The notes under the pieces are model-generated. The model was given only the letters and a program-made list of their open reading frames with translations, was not told the origin of the DNA and made no database searches. Of a DNA stretch of 64,000 nt, positions 52,839 to 61,894 are shown piece after piece (the first letter of the stretch is position 1; each line of letters opens with the position of its first letter). Location of the stretch: positions 26,570 to 90,569 of the forward strand of contig NZ_BDCU01000055.1 of NCBI RefSeq assembly GCF_001618425.1, read 5' to 3'. Position numbers and translations under genes: made by a program. The DNA is from Nocardia fusca NBRC 14340 (GTDB lineage Bacteria; Actinomycetota; Actinomycetes; Mycobacteriales; Mycobacteriaceae).

Positions 52839-53237
52839 TCATGGCGTTATCGCTGTGATGCCATCGAGATCACCGAACTTCGCCTTCGTATCGAGGGAAA
52901 CGACGGTACGACCGGTTTCCGCGGCGTGCGCGGCGATGATCAGATCGTGCGCGCCGCGGGGTCTACCCGATCGGCGTACTTGTGCCAGGAGCTGGGCGTG
53001 GCGAGTGGCTGTGGCATCGGTGTACTCGAGGATATCGAGGTCGGCAAGCAGCAACGCGAGTCGACGGGAGCGTTGAGCCGCTCGCTCAGCGGTGTCGGCA
53101 AGTTCGATCCCGACCCGGAACTCCGCGACCGTCACTGCGGCTATCGCGAGGTCGTCGGCGTCGTAAACCGTACGGTCGATCGTGCCGCGCTCGTAGGCGA
53201 TCAGAACACCCGTGTCGAGAATCAAGCGCCTGCCCAC
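52839..53237 (-). CDS. vapC: PIN-domain toxin, VapC-like
   Basis: 132 residues. The acidic catalytic set of PIN ribonucleases is complete: Asp8 (LILDTGVLI), Glu39 (TVAEF), Asp98 (AHDLIIAAHA) and Asp116 (SLDTKAKF). The start overlaps the antitoxin gene by 16 bp. VapC toxins cleave tRNA or rRNA when freed from the antitoxin. Confidence 0.88.
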   Translation of the reverse strand: MGRRLILDTGVLIAYERGTIDRTVYDADDLAIAAVTVAEFRVGIELADTAERAAQRSRRLALLLADLDILEYTDATATRHAQLLAQVRRSGRPRGAHDLIIAAHAAETGRTVVSLDTKAKFGDLDGITAITP

Positions 53238-53485
53238 GGGTCCTCCATATCGTCGGACACCATGGCGAGCCCCGCCGCGATATCGGATGCGTAGTCGTCG
53301 TCGAACGGTGGTACGTCGGATTCCTCCAACGCGAGCCGCAACGAACGGCCCGTACTCGTCGCGGGCGGCGTCACGGTTGCGACGGTTCGGCCATGCCGGA
53401 CGATACGAATCGTCTCACCCTGCTCAGCACGGCTGAGCACAGCAGAGAAGTTGCGTGACGCCTCGGCTGCGGACATTGTCACCAT
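53222..53485 (-). CDS. Phd/YefM-type antitoxin
   Basis: 87 residues. N-terminal Phd/YefM fold (MSAAEASRNFSAVLSRAEQGETIRIVRHGRTVATVTP in parts), then an acidic C-terminus (VPPFDDDYASDI) that would wrap the toxin. A second ATG lies three codons in. It precedes and overlaps the toxin gene and begins 1 bp from a palindromic operator. Confidence 0.87.
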   Translation of the reverse strand: MVTMSAAEASRNFSAVLSRAEQGETIRIVRHGRTVATVTPPATSTGRSLRLALEESDVPPFDDDYASDIAAGLAMVSDDMEDPWAGA

Positions 53486-53486
53486 G

Positions 53487-53505
53487 AATTCAGATTATCT
53501 GAATT
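53487..53505 (-). promoter_or_regulatory. Toxin-antitoxin operator overlapping the -10 of a leaderless promoter
   Basis: AATTCAGAT-T-ATCTGAATT, perfect 9-bp arms with a 1-bp centre, ending one base before the antitoxin ATG (minus strand). The centre contains GATAAT, a good -10 placed 8 nt from the ATG. Antitoxin binding would therefore block the promoter directly. Confidence 0.8.
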
Positions 53506-53565
53506 AAGCGGGTCGGGCTACTTCTGGGCCTGGTTCGAACCGAGCATCATGCCGTGCGAAATGAA

Positions 53566-53596
53566 AACGGCGCCGCCCCGAAGGAGCGGCGCCGTT
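53566..53596 (-). terminator. Terminator of the rpsL-tuf operon
   Basis: Perfect 11-bp inverted repeat AACGGCGCCGC / GCGGCGCCGTT with a 9-nt loop, 17 bp downstream of the tuf stop, followed by TTTTCAT on the minus strand. Confidence 0.85.
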
Positions 53597-53613
53597 CTCG
53601 GCGATTCAGGGAA

Positions 53614-54804
53614 TCACTTGATGATCTTCGTGACGCGACCGGCGCCGACGGTGCGGCCACCCTCGCGGATCGCGAAGCGCAGACCCTCGTCCATGGCGAC
53701 CGGCTGGATCAGCTTCACCAACATCTCGGTGTTGTCGCCGGGCATAACCATTTCGGTGCCCTCGGGCAGGGTCACAACGCCCGTCACGTCAGTCGTACGG
53801 AAGTAGAACTGCGGACGGTAGTTGTTGAAGAACGGGGTGTGGCGGCCACCCTCGTCCTTGGACAGGATGTAGGCCTGACCCTCGAACTCGGTGTGCGGGG
53901 TGGTGGTGCCCGGCTTGATGACGACCTGGCCGCGCTCCACGTCCTCGCGCTTGATGCCACGGATCAGCAGACCCGCGTTGTCACCGGCCTGCGCGGTGTC
54001 CAGCATCTTGCGGAACATTTCGATACCGGTGATGGTGGTCTTGGTCTTCTCCGGGCGGATGCCGACGATCTCGACTTCCTCGTTGAGGTTGACCACACCG
54101 CGCTCCACACGACCGGTGACGACGGTGCCACGACCGGTGATGGTGAACACGTCCTCGATCGGCATCAGGAACGGCTTGTCGGTCTCACGCACCGGGTCCG
54201 GGATGGACTCGTCGACCGCGTTCATCAGCTCGATGATGGATTCGCTCCACTTCTCGTCGCCTTCCAGCGCCTTCAGGCCGGAAACGCGCACGACGGGGGC
54301 GTCCTCGTCGAACTCCTGCGAGGCCAGCAGCTCGCGGACCTCCATCTCGACGAGCTCGAGGATTTCCTCGTCGTCGACCATGTCCGACTTGTTCAGCGCG
54401 ACCAGGATGTAGGGCACGCCGACCTGACGGGCGAGCAGCACATGCTCACGGGTCTGCGGCATCGGGCCGTCGGTGGCCGCGACCACCAGGATGGCGCCGT
54501 CCATCTGCGCCGCACCGGTGATCATGTTCTTGATGTAGTCGGCGTGACCCGGGGCGTCGACGTGGGCGTAGTGGCGCTTCTCGGTCTGGTACTCGACGTG
54601 GGAGATGTTGATCGTGATACCACGAGCCTTCTCCTCCGGCGCCTTGTCGATCTGATCGAAGGCAAAGCTCTCGTTCAGATCCGGGTACTTCTCCGCCAGC
54701 ACCTTGGTGATCGCTGCGGTCAGCGTGGTCTTGCCGTGGTCGACGTGACCGATGGTGCCGATGTTGACGTGCGGCTTTGTCCGCTCGAACTTCGCCTTCG
54801 CCAC
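53614..54804 (-). CDS. tuf: Elongation factor Tu
   Basis: 396 residues, full length, GTG start with AGGAGG upstream. G1 motif GHVDHGKTT, G2 region RGITIN, G3 DAPGH, G4 NKSD, and domains II/III through the C-terminal GRVTKIIK. It delivers aminoacyl-tRNA to the ribosome. Last gene of the rpsL-rpsG-fusA-tuf set. Confidence 0.98.
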   Translation of the reverse strand: MAKAKFERTKPHVNIGTIGHVDHGKTTLTAAITKVLAEKYPDLNESFAFDQIDKAPEEKARGITINISHVEYQTEKRHYAHVDAPGHADYIKNMITGAAQMDGAILVVAATDGPMPQTREHVLLARQVGVPYILVALNKSDMVDDEEILELVEMEVRELLASQEFDEDAPVVRVSGLKALEGDEKWSESIIELMNAVDESIPDPVRETDKPFLMPIEDVFTITGRGTVVTGRVERGVVNLNEEVEIVGIRPEKTKTTITGIEMFRKMLDTAQAGDNAGLLIRGIKREDVERGQVVIKPGTTTPHTEFEGQAYILSKDEGGRHTPFFNNYRPQFYFRTTDVTGVVTLPEGTEMVMPGDNTEMLVKLIQPVAMDEGLRFAIREGGRTVGAGRVTKIIK

Positions 54805-54905
54805 TGTGTGGTCCTCCTGGACTTGTTGGTGCTTGCAGTTGCAGCAGTGCGGGGGTCATCCCCACGTGCGTGGGGAACTAACGGGTGTACTAACTCCCGG
54901 GAGAT

Positions 54906-54932
54906 CCGGAGCAGGTGAGCTACCTGCTCCGG
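54906..54932 (-). terminator. Hairpin between fusA and tuf
   Basis: CCGGAGCAGGT (54906-54916) and ACCTGCTCCGG (54922-54932) around a 5-nt loop, 8 bp beyond the fusA stop. Lacks a T run, so it may attenuate or protect the mRNA rather than terminate. Confidence 0.6.
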
Positions 54933-54940
54933 AGGGGTAC

Positions 54941-57043
54941 TTACTCGCCGGTCGCCTTGGCGATGATCTCCTTCGACACGTTGGCCGGAACCTCCGCGTA
55001 CGAATCGAACACCATGGAGTAGTTCGCCCGGCCCTGGGTCTTCGACCGCAGGTCACCGATGTAACCGAACATCTCCGAGAGCGGAACCAGCGCCTTGACG
55101 ACACGGGCACCACTGCGTTCCTCCATGGCCTGGATCTGGCCACGGCGGGAGTTCAGGTCGCCGATCACATCGCCCATGTAGTCCTCGGGCGTGGTGACCT
55201 CGACCGCCATCAGCGGTTCGAGGATCACCGGACCGGCCTTACGGGCCGCTTCCTTCAGGGCCTGCGCGCCGGCGATCTTGAACGCCATCTCCGAGGAGTC
55301 GACGTCGTGGTATGCACCGTCGAGCAGAAGCACCTTCAGATTGACCAGCGGGTAACCGGCGAGCACACCGTACTGCATGGCGTCCTGTGCGCCCGCGTCG
55401 ACCGAGGGGATGTATTCCTTCGGCACGCGGCCACCGGTGACCTTGTTCTCGAACTCGTAGGTGGCGCCGTCTTCACCGACGAACGGCTCCAGCGCGATGA
55501 TGACCTTCGCGAACTGACCCGAACCACCCGTCTGCTTCTTGTGGGTGAATTCGAGCTTCTCCACCTTCTTGGTGATCGTCTCGCGGTAGGCCACCTGCGG
55601 CTTGCCGACGTTGGCCTCGACCTTGAATTCGCGCTTCATCCGGTCGACCAGGATGTCCAGGTGCAGCTCGCCCATACCGCCGATGACGGTCTGGCCGGTC
55701 TCCTGGTCCAGCTTCACCGTGAAGGTCGGGTCCTCTTCGGCGAGCTTCTGGATCGCGGTGCCCAGCTTCTCCTGGTCGGACTTGGTCTTGGGCTCGATGG
55801 AGACCTCGATGACCGGGTCCGGGAAGGTCATGGACTCCAGCACGATCTGGTTGTTCGGATCGCACAGGGTGTCCCCGGTGGTGGTGTCCTTCAGGCCGAT
55901 GACCGCGTAGATGTGGCCGGCGCTGACCTGGGGTACCGGATTCTCCTTGTTGGAGTGCATCTGGAACAGCTTGCCCAGCCGCTCCTTCTTGCCCTTGGTC
56001 GCGTTGATGACCTGGGCACCGGAGTCGACCTTGCCCGAGTAGACGCGGACGTAGGTCAGCTTGCCGAAGAACGGGTGCACCGCGATCTTGAACGCCAGGG
56101 CCGCGAACGGTTCGTCGGCGCTCGGCTTACGGGTGATGACCTCGTCTTCCTTGCCGGGCACATGACCCTGCACGGATTCGACATCCAGCGGCGAGGGCAG
56201 GTAGTCCACCACGGCGTCGAGCATGGGCTGCACGCCCTTGTTCTTGAACGCCGAACCACACAGCACCGGGTACAGCTCGGAGTTGACCGTCAGCTTGCGA
56301 ATGGCGCCCTTGATCTCGTCGATCGAGAGCTCTTCGCCACCGAAGAACTTCTCCAGCAGGGCCTCGTCCGATTCGGCGACGGTCTCGAGCAGTTCCTGAC
56401 GGTACTGCTCGGCCCGCTCCTCGAGATCGGCCGGGATTTCCTGAACCTCGTACTTCTCACCGAGCTTGGTCTCGCCGGTCCAGACCTTCGCGTTCATCTC
56501 GACCAGGTCGACGATGCCCTCGAAGGTGTCCTCCGCGCCGATCGGCAGCTGGATGACCAGCGGCTTGGCGCCGAGGCGGTCCTTGATGGTCTGCACGGTG
56601 AAGTAGAAGTCCGCACCGAGCTTGTCCATCTTGTTGACGAAGCAGATCCGCGGCACGTCGTACTTGTCCGCCTGCCGCCACACCTGCTCGGACTGCGGTT
56701 CCACGCCCTCCTTGCCGTCGAAGACGGCAACGGCGCCATCGAGCACGCGCAGGCTGCGCTCCACCTCGACGGTGAAGTCCACGTGGCCCGGGGTGTCGAT
56801 GATATTGATCTGATTCTGGTTCCAGAAGCAGGTCACCGCCGCGGAGGTGATGGTGATACCGCGCTCCTGCTCCTGCTCCATCCAGTCGGTGGTCGACGCC
56901 CCGTCATGGGTTTCGCCGATCTTGTAGTTCACACCGGTGTAGAAGAGGATGCGTTCGGTGGTAGTGGTCTTGCCCGCATCGATGTGGGCCATGATGCCGA
57001 TGTTGCGGACCTTGTTCAGGTCGGTGAGCACGTCCTGTGCCAC
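54941..57043 (-). CDS. fusA: Elongation factor G
   Basis: 700 residues from a GTG. G domain with AHIDAGKTT, DTPGHVDF and NKMDKLG, then domains II-V ending in MVFDSYAEVPANVSKEIIAKATGE. It drives ribosomal translocation and, with RRF, recycling. Length and motifs are normal; no truncation. Confidence 0.98.
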   Translation of the reverse strand: MAQDVLTDLNKVRNIGIMAHIDAGKTTTTERILFYTGVNYKIGETHDGASTTDWMEQEQERGITITSAAVTCFWNQNQINIIDTPGHVDFTVEVERSLRVLDGAVAVFDGKEGVEPQSEQVWRQADKYDVPRICFVNKMDKLGADFYFTVQTIKDRLGAKPLVIQLPIGAEDTFEGIVDLVEMNAKVWTGETKLGEKYEVQEIPADLEERAEQYRQELLETVAESDEALLEKFFGGEELSIDEIKGAIRKLTVNSELYPVLCGSAFKNKGVQPMLDAVVDYLPSPLDVESVQGHVPGKEDEVITRKPSADEPFAALAFKIAVHPFFGKLTYVRVYSGKVDSGAQVINATKGKKERLGKLFQMHSNKENPVPQVSAGHIYAVIGLKDTTTGDTLCDPNNQIVLESMTFPDPVIEVSIEPKTKSDQEKLGTAIQKLAEEDPTFTVKLDQETGQTVIGGMGELHLDILVDRMKREFKVEANVGKPQVAYRETITKKVEKLEFTHKKQTGGSGQFAKVIIALEPFVGEDGATYEFENKVTGGRVPKEYIPSVDAGAQDAMQYGVLAGYPLVNLKVLLLDGAYHDVDSSEMAFKIAGAQALKEAARKAGPVILEPLMAVEVTTPEDYMGDVIGDLNSRRGQIQAMEERSGARVVKALVPLSEMFGYIGDLRSKTQGRANYSMVFDSYAEVPANVSKEIIAKATGE

Positions 57044-57169
57044 GGAAATCTTCCCCGCTCGTAGCTAGTTGGGATTTTCGCCGACGACCGTGTGGCCGCC
57101 CTATCTGTCAAAAGCGGAAGCGGTGCTTCCGTAAGCCTCCCGGCCCAGGAGCGATGGGCCGGACAGACA

Positions 57170-57640
57170 TCACCAGCGGTAGTGCGCGAAGGCCCGGTTG
57201 GATTCGGCCATCTTGTGGGTGTCCTCGCGACGCTTGACCGAAGCGCCGAGGCCGTTGCTGGCATCCAGCAGTTCGTTGGCCAGACGCTCGATCATGGTCT
57301 TCTCACGGCGAGCCCGCGAGTAGTTGACCAGCCAGCGCAGCGCGAGAGTGTTGGAGCGGCCGGGACGGACCTCGACCGGCACCTGGTAGGTGGCGCCACC
57401 GACACGGCGCGGCTTGACCTCGAGGGCGGGCTTGACGTTGTCCAGCGCGCGCTTGAGAGTGACGACCGGATCGGTGCCGGTCTTCTCGCGCGCCTGCTCC
57501 AGCGCGCCGTACACGATGCGCTCGGCAGTGGACTTCTTGCCGTCGAGGAGAATCTTGTTGACCAGCTGCGTCACCAGCGGCGACCCGTAGACCGGGTCGT
57601 TGATCAGCGGTCGCTTGGGAGCGGGGCCCTTGCGCGGCAT
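57170..57640 (-). CDS. rpsG: 30S ribosomal protein S7
   Basis: 156 residues, complete; begins MPRKGPAPKRPL and ends ESNRAFAHYRW. Its ribosome site lies in the end of rpsL, one base separating the rpsL stop from the ATG. Binds the 3' major domain of 16S rRNA. Confidence 0.98.
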   Translation of the reverse strand: MPRKGPAPKRPLINDPVYGSPLVTQLVNKILLDGKKSTAERIVYGALEQAREKTGTDPVVTLKRALDNVKPALEVKPRRVGGATYQVPVEVRPGRSNTLALRWLVNYSRARREKTMIERLANELLDASNGLGASVKRREDTHKMAESNRAFAHYRW

Positions 57641-57641
57641 A

Positions 57642-58016
57642 TCAGCTCTTCTCCTTCTTGGCGCCGTAACGGCTGCGGGCCTGCTTGCGGTTCTTCACAC
57701 CCTGGGTATCGAGCGAGCCGCGGATGATCTTGTAACGCACACCGGGGAGGTCCTTCACACGACCGCCGCGCACGAGCACCATCGAGTGCTCCTGCAGGTT
57801 GTGGCCTTCACCGGGGATGTAAGCCGTGACCTCGACCGCGCTGGTCAGCTTCACACGCGCGACCTTCCGCAGCGCGGAGTTCGGCTTCTTCGGGGTGGTG
57901 GTGTACACGCGGGTGCACACGCCACGACGCTGCGGGCTCCCCTTGAGGGCCGCGGTCTTGGTCTTGGCGACCTTGTCGCGGCGACCCTTGCGGACCAGCT
58001 GGTTGATGGTTGGCAT
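57642..58016 (-). CDS. rpsL: 30S ribosomal protein S12
   Basis: 124 residues, complete (MPTINQLVRKGRR to GAKKEKS). Lys43 in TTTPKKPNS and Lys88 in GGRVKDLPGV are the wild-type residues at the two classic streptomycin-resistance positions, so no such resistance is encoded at these sites. AGGAAAG precedes the ATG. First gene of the operon. Confidence 0.98.
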   Translation of the reverse strand: MPTINQLVRKGRRDKVAKTKTAALKGSPQRRGVCTRVYTTTPKKPNSALRKVARVKLTSAVEVTAYIPGEGHNLQEHSMVLVRGGRVKDLPGVRYKIIRGSLDTQGVKNRKQARSRYGAKKEKS

Positions 58017-58461
58017 ATACCGGCTTTCCTTTTATCGGTTATGGCGGTGTCAGGGCTGTTCATCGAGCTTTCACCCGCACGTCCAACCACGTTTCTCGCG
58101 TCCCGAGGTCGGGCGTGTCGCGCGCAGTTCAGGGCCCGATTTACAGGCACGCTGGAATCGTCGGCCGCTCTCGCTGGCCTACGTCTACGCTCGAACTTGC
58201 CCGTATCCTTCCGGGCACAGCGGTCCACTGTACTCGGGCGTAGTGAATAGGGTCAAAACCGGGGTGATGTTGTGATATGGCGGGCCGGCCTCGGCCCCTC
58301 GGATTCCGGCTCTCGACCCCTCCCGGGCATCTCTCGCCACTACTCAACGGACCCGCCCGACCGCTTGTTCCCGGGTGGTCCCGCTTCCCGGACGAACAGC
58401 AGCAGGAACAAGACGGTTGCCCGGTGTCTCGCGGACGAGCCACACGGCGGGACCGACCCCG
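58017..58461. other. Leader and promoter region of rpsL
   Basis: 445 bp between the lipoprotein stop and rpsL. It contains the promoter at 58227-58256 and a predicted ~200-nt untranslated leader; no gene seen. Confidence 0.6.
58227..58256 (-). promoter_or_regulatory. Sigma-A type promoter of the rpsL operon
   Basis: On the minus strand TTGACC (58256-58251) and TACAGT (58232-58227) are separated by 18 bp. Both are close to housekeeping consensus. Transcription would begin near 58220, leaving a leader of about 200 nt before rpsL. Confidence 0.65.
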
Positions 58462-59022
58462 CTATCGCGCGATATTGAGCGTGAGTTCGAGCAGCTTCTT
58501 GGCGGCAGCGCACGGATCGGGTGTCCCCGAGTTCACCCACCAGCCGATCACCCCGGAGTCGGCGGCGCTCGCGGTCATCCCGCACGATTTCGGGTCGTTC
58601 GGACGCCGGACCTCCAGCGCGATCGTGCCCTGCACAGTGGTCTTGGTGCTGGTGTAGCCCAGCTTGTCGTTCGTCGCCTGCTCGTTGCGCAGCGACCCGT
58701 TCTCGTACCAGTTCAGCGTGAGCATTCCGGAGCCACCGCCGATATCCCACATACACACGGCACCGAAGAACGACTCGCTGATGTAGACGCTGCCACCGAG
58801 GGCGTCGATGATCTGCTGGTCGGTGACCACGTCGCATTCCCGCAGCAGTTTGTCGATCTGCGCGGTGTCCACCGATTCGCCACCGCCGACCGGCTGCGGG
58901 GTCCCTTCCACGGTGCTGCCGCAGCCGGCGCCCAGAATCGTCGTAACCAGTAGTGCCGCGGCAGCCGCCGCCGTACGCAGTCGCCGCCGGTGAGCGGGTC
59001 CGGGACCGGATGCGAATGTCAT
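58462..59022 (-). CDS. DUF3558 lipoprotein
   Basis: 186 residues. Signal peptide with lipobox (TILGAGC). DUF3558 pattern: a Cys in LLRECDVVTDQQI, CMWDIGG, LTLNWYENGSL and a late DPCAAAKKLLEL. It starts 5 bp after the stop of a paralogous gene. DUF3558 lipoproteins are cell-envelope proteins of unknown function restricted to Actinobacteria. Confidence 0.82.
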   Translation of the reverse strand: MTFASGPGPAHRRRLRTAAAAAALLVTTILGAGCGSTVEGTPQPVGGGESVDTAQIDKLLRECDVVTDQQIIDALGGSVYISESFFGAVCMWDIGGGSGMLTLNWYENGSLRNEQATNDKLGYTSTKTTVQGTIALEVRRPNDPKSCGMTASAADSGVIGWWVNSGTPDPCAAAKKLLELTLNIAR

Positions 59023-59027
59023 CGCCT

Positions 59028-59543
59028 TCACCCCAACCGCTCGATCGTCAGTTCGGCGAGTGCCCGGCTGCGCTCGCACGGGTCGCCACCGGCGATGCTC
59101 CGCGCGGTGGACCATTCGAAGAAATCATCGTCGAGTTGCACCGCGAGATCGCATATCCGCCCGGTGGGATCGAGTGCCGCGAACCCGTTACGTCCGCCCA
59201 CCGTGATCGGTTCCGGCGGCCGGCCGTGCGTGGTGACCCATGCCTTCTCCCGTTCCAGCGGGCTCCCCCGGTACGAGGCGAAGGTGATGGAGTTTCCGCC
59301 GCTGCCCTGCCAGTTGCAGCCGACCCCGTTCTTGAAGGATTGCACGATCTGCCCCAGCCCCCCGAGATCACGTACCTCGTTGTCGGTGACATGCCCGCAT
59401 TCCCCCACGAACGGACCGAGCGCGGCCACCTTGGGCGCCGGCCCCCGCGGTCCCTCGTCGTCCCCGGCCCCCTGGTCGGACCCACACCCCGTCAGAGCAA
59501 AGGCCGCGGTCAACCCGAGGACTATCGCCGACCTGATCCGCAT
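59028..59543 (-). CDS. DUF3558 lipoprotein, paralogue
   Basis: 171 residues from the ATG at 59543. Lipobox FALTGC. Matching features: ECGHVTDNEVRDLGGL, CNWQGSGGNSITFASY, and DPCERSRALAELTIERL. Tandem with, and distantly similar to, the gene downstream, so probably an old duplication. Confidence 0.8.
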   Translation of the reverse strand: MRIRSAIVLGLTAAFALTGCGSDQGAGDDEGPRGPAPKVAALGPFVGECGHVTDNEVRDLGGLGQIVQSFKNGVGCNWQGSGGNSITFASYRGSPLEREKAWVTTHGRPPEPITVGGRNGFAALDPTGRICDLAVQLDDDFFEWSTARSIAGGDPCERSRALAELTIERLG

Positions 59544-60061
59544 GCCGTGCACAATACCGACGAACGACCGATCCCGGCGGCGGTGCAGGTCACGCGTGGG
59601 TTCCCGCCCTGCCGAGTGACTGCTCGACCGGCACCGCGACACCACGGGGCCGCGCGGTTTCCCCGTCGACCGCGAACCGAGGGAATTCCGGTGGAACCGA
59701 TTCCGTATCGGCCACGTCAGTAGATGTGACAGAACAATTTTCGGGCGGTGACGTCCGACGATCGAACGGCTCGGAAATCGGTGGCACGGTCACCTCCGGG
59801 CAATTCGATTCGCGCACTTGGGGGGGTCATGAATTCCGCATGAAGAGAACGCGGCCGCTTCCCGGTTCGTACCGGAGGTTCGCGCAGGTTCGTCCCTGCC
59901 GCTCCGGCGCGTATCGAAGAGGCCGATCGGCCAAGAAGCATTACGCGGTGGTCGACGACGTGTCGGTTACCCGGATACCGCGCCGCGACGGCCCGGATCA
60001 GCGGGCAGTTCGACGGACATATTCCGTCCCATCACGAATCAGGAACACACGGAGCATTCAC
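59544..60061. other. Intergenic stretch between the lipoprotein pair and a small secreted-protein gene
   Basis: 518 bp separating divergent genes. No frame with family features; it presumably contains both promoters. Confidence 0.45.
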
Positions 60062-60301
60062 ATGAAGAAAATCGCTTATTCGATAGTCGTCGCCGGATTC
60101 GTCGGCACTGCGCTGCTGGGTGCGGCGGGAACGGCCGCGGCCACCGATGCCCCCTTCCTGCCACGCAATTACCCGACCCTCGATTCGTGCATGGCGGATC
60201 TGAACGAGCTGGAAAGACGGGAGGGCATTCCCGGTAAGTACGGCTGCTTCCCGGTCAGTCAGCAGGACATCGCCGGTCCGAGTGTTCTGAACTACCGCTG
60301 A
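60062..60301 (+). CDS. Small secreted protein
   Basis: 79 residues. Signal peptide KKIAYSIVVAGFVGTALLGA with cleavage after TAAA; the mature part is about 50 residues with two cysteines (LDSCMADLNELERR, KYGCFPVS), likely disulfide-bonded. No family recognised. Confidence 0.65.
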   Translation: MKKIAYSIVVAGFVGTALLGAAGTAAATDAPFLPRNYPTLDSCMADLNELERREGIPGKYGCFPVSQQDIAGPSVLNYR

Positions 60302-60308
60302 CGAGGGC

Positions 60309-60340
60309 GTCCGGCCCACAGCCGCGGCTGTGGGCCGGAC
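60309..60340. terminator. Bidirectional terminator between convergent genes
   Basis: Perfect 15-bp inverted repeat GTCCGGCCCACAGCC / GGCTGTGGGCCGGAC with a 2-nt loop, between the ends of the secreted-protein gene and the quinone-reductase gene. Confidence 0.8.
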
Positions 60341-60343
60341 GGG

Positions 60344-61318
60344 TCAGCGAAGTGTCACCACGACCTTGCCGGTGGCGGCGCGGTTCTCCAGCGAAGCGAC
60401 GGCCTGCGCGGCCTGCTCCAGCGGGAAGAGCACCGCCTGCGGCGCGGCGATCTTGCCGGAGGCGAACAGCGGCTCCACCTCGGCCCACTGCTCGAGGAGG
60501 TAACCCGGATGCGACAGCACCCACTCGCCCCAGCCCGCACCGACGACCTCGACGTTCTTCAACAGCAGCCGGTTCACCTTCACGGTCGGGATATCGCCGC
60601 CGGTGAAGCCGACCACCAGCAGGCGCCCGCCCCGGGCCAGCGATCGAATGCTGTCGGTGAAGCGGTCGCCGCCGACGGGATCCAGCACGATGTCCACGCC
60701 GCGGTTGTCGGTGAGTTCCTTGACCCGGTCGAGCCAGCCGTCGGTGAGCACCACATCGGTGGCGCCGTGCGCGCGGGCGATCTCGGCCTTCTCCTCGGTA
60801 CTCACCACCGCGATCACCCGGCCCGCGCCCAGCGCACCGGCCAATCGCAGAGTAGAGGTACCGATCCCACCGGCCGCGCCGTGCACCAGCACGGTTTCCC
60901 CCTCGGCGAGGCGGCCGCGGTTGCGCAGGCAGAAGTGCACGGTGAGATCGTTGAACAGGATTCCGGCACCGGCCTCGAAGGAGATGTTGTCCGGAAGCTT
61001 GAAAACCATTTCGGCGGTGGTCGTGGCGACCTCTGCCATCGCGTTGCCGAGCATGGTCAGGGCGCAGACCCGGTCACCGGGCTTCACATGCGACCCCTCG
61101 GGTGCTTCGCGTACGACCCCGGCGACCTCGCCACCGACTACGAAAGGCATCGGGGGTTTCATCTGGTAGAGGCCACGGGTCATCAGTACGTCGGGGAAGG
61201 CGACTCCGGCGGCATGGACGTCGATCACCACACCACCCGGCAGTGGCCGCGGTTCCGGGATATCGACGATCTCGATCGCTTCCGGTCCTTCGAGTTTGCT
61301 GACCTGAGCTGCGCGCAT
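60344..61318 (-). CDS. NADPH:quinone oxidoreductase family protein (MDR)
   Basis: 324 residues. GroES-like N-terminal domain (PFVVGGEVAGVV) and the NADPH-binding AAGGIGTSTLRLAGALGA; no zinc ligands. It is of the QOR/zeta-crystallin type and is a distant paralogue of the MDR protein at the window start. AGAGAGG precedes the ATG. Confidence 0.87.
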   Translation of the reverse strand: MRAAQVSKLEGPEAIEIVDIPEPRPLPGGVVIDVHAAGVAFPDVLMTRGLYQMKPPMPFVVGGEVAGVVREAPEGSHVKPGDRVCALTMLGNAMAEVATTTAEMVFKLPDNISFEAGAGILFNDLTVHFCLRNRGRLAEGETVLVHGAAGGIGTSTLRLAGALGAGRVIAVVSTEEKAEIARAHGATDVVLTDGWLDRVKELTDNRGVDIVLDPVGGDRFTDSIRSLARGGRLLVVGFTGGDIPTVKVNRLLLKNVEVVGAGWGEWVLSHPGYLLEQWAEVEPLFASGKIAAPQAVLFPLEQAAQAVASLENRAATGKVVVTLR

Positions 61319-61561
61319 ATGCCGACCTCTCTGTTCGCCGACCGGCGGCTATAGAGACGCACCAGTCGATATGTACCAATCCACCCGTCTTCATCAACTT
61401 AATGGTCATCGGCAGCCGAAGTCCATCCCCCGCCCGGGCCTGCCGACCCGCGCACACCCCTTCGTCCGATCGATCGCCGCTGGTCGAGCGGGCCTCGGGA
61501 TACATGCCGCTTTGTTAGGCTCGGCCACAGCAGGAACGGGCGGGAATCCCCGGGGGAACGA

Positions 61562-61894
61562 ATGAACGAAGAGACGAGTACACCCAGCGCGACGGTACGG
61601 GTCGATCCCGGTCTGCTGCGCGGTTTCGCCGGTCGGCTCGATACCGAAGCCGACGCCGTCACCGCGCTCGACACCCCCGAGGTGTTCGCCGCGGCCGCGA
61701 CCGCGCTACCCGGCACCGGTTTCGGCCCACCGGCACAGCGTGCCGCCGACCTCACCGCGTCCTGCCTGCACCGAATCGCCGACCGGCTCACCACCGTCGC
61801 CGCCACCCTGCGCACCAGCGCGGGCGACTACGAGATGACCGAAGCGGAGGTCACCGGGGCACTCACCACCGTCGGACTGGAGACCGCGGTATGA
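61562..61894 (+). CDS. EspC/DUF2580-like type VII secretion-associated protein
   Basis: 110 residues, all-helical prediction with VDPGLLRGFAGRLDTEADAV near the start and an SAGDYEMTEAEVTGAL helix at the end, as in ESX secretion-associated EspC-like proteins. It overlaps the next gene by 4 bp (ATGA), as ESX substrate pairs often do. Confidence 0.68.
   Translation: MNEETSTPSATVRVDPGLLRGFAGRLDTEADAVTALDTPEVFAAAATALPGTGFGPPAQRAADLTASCLHRIADRLTTVAATLRTSAGDYEMTEAEVTGALTTVGLETAV

Noticed and set aside
54860..54875. CRISPR array
   Set aside because: A single repeat-like hairpin without spacers, further copies or cas genes; kept only as a finding.
54752..57064. A 770-codon plus-strand open frame
   Set aside because: Antisense to fusA and the start of tuf; no motifs.
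57642..58016. Streptomycin-resistance alleles of rpsL
   Set aside because: Lys43 and Lys88 are both wild type.
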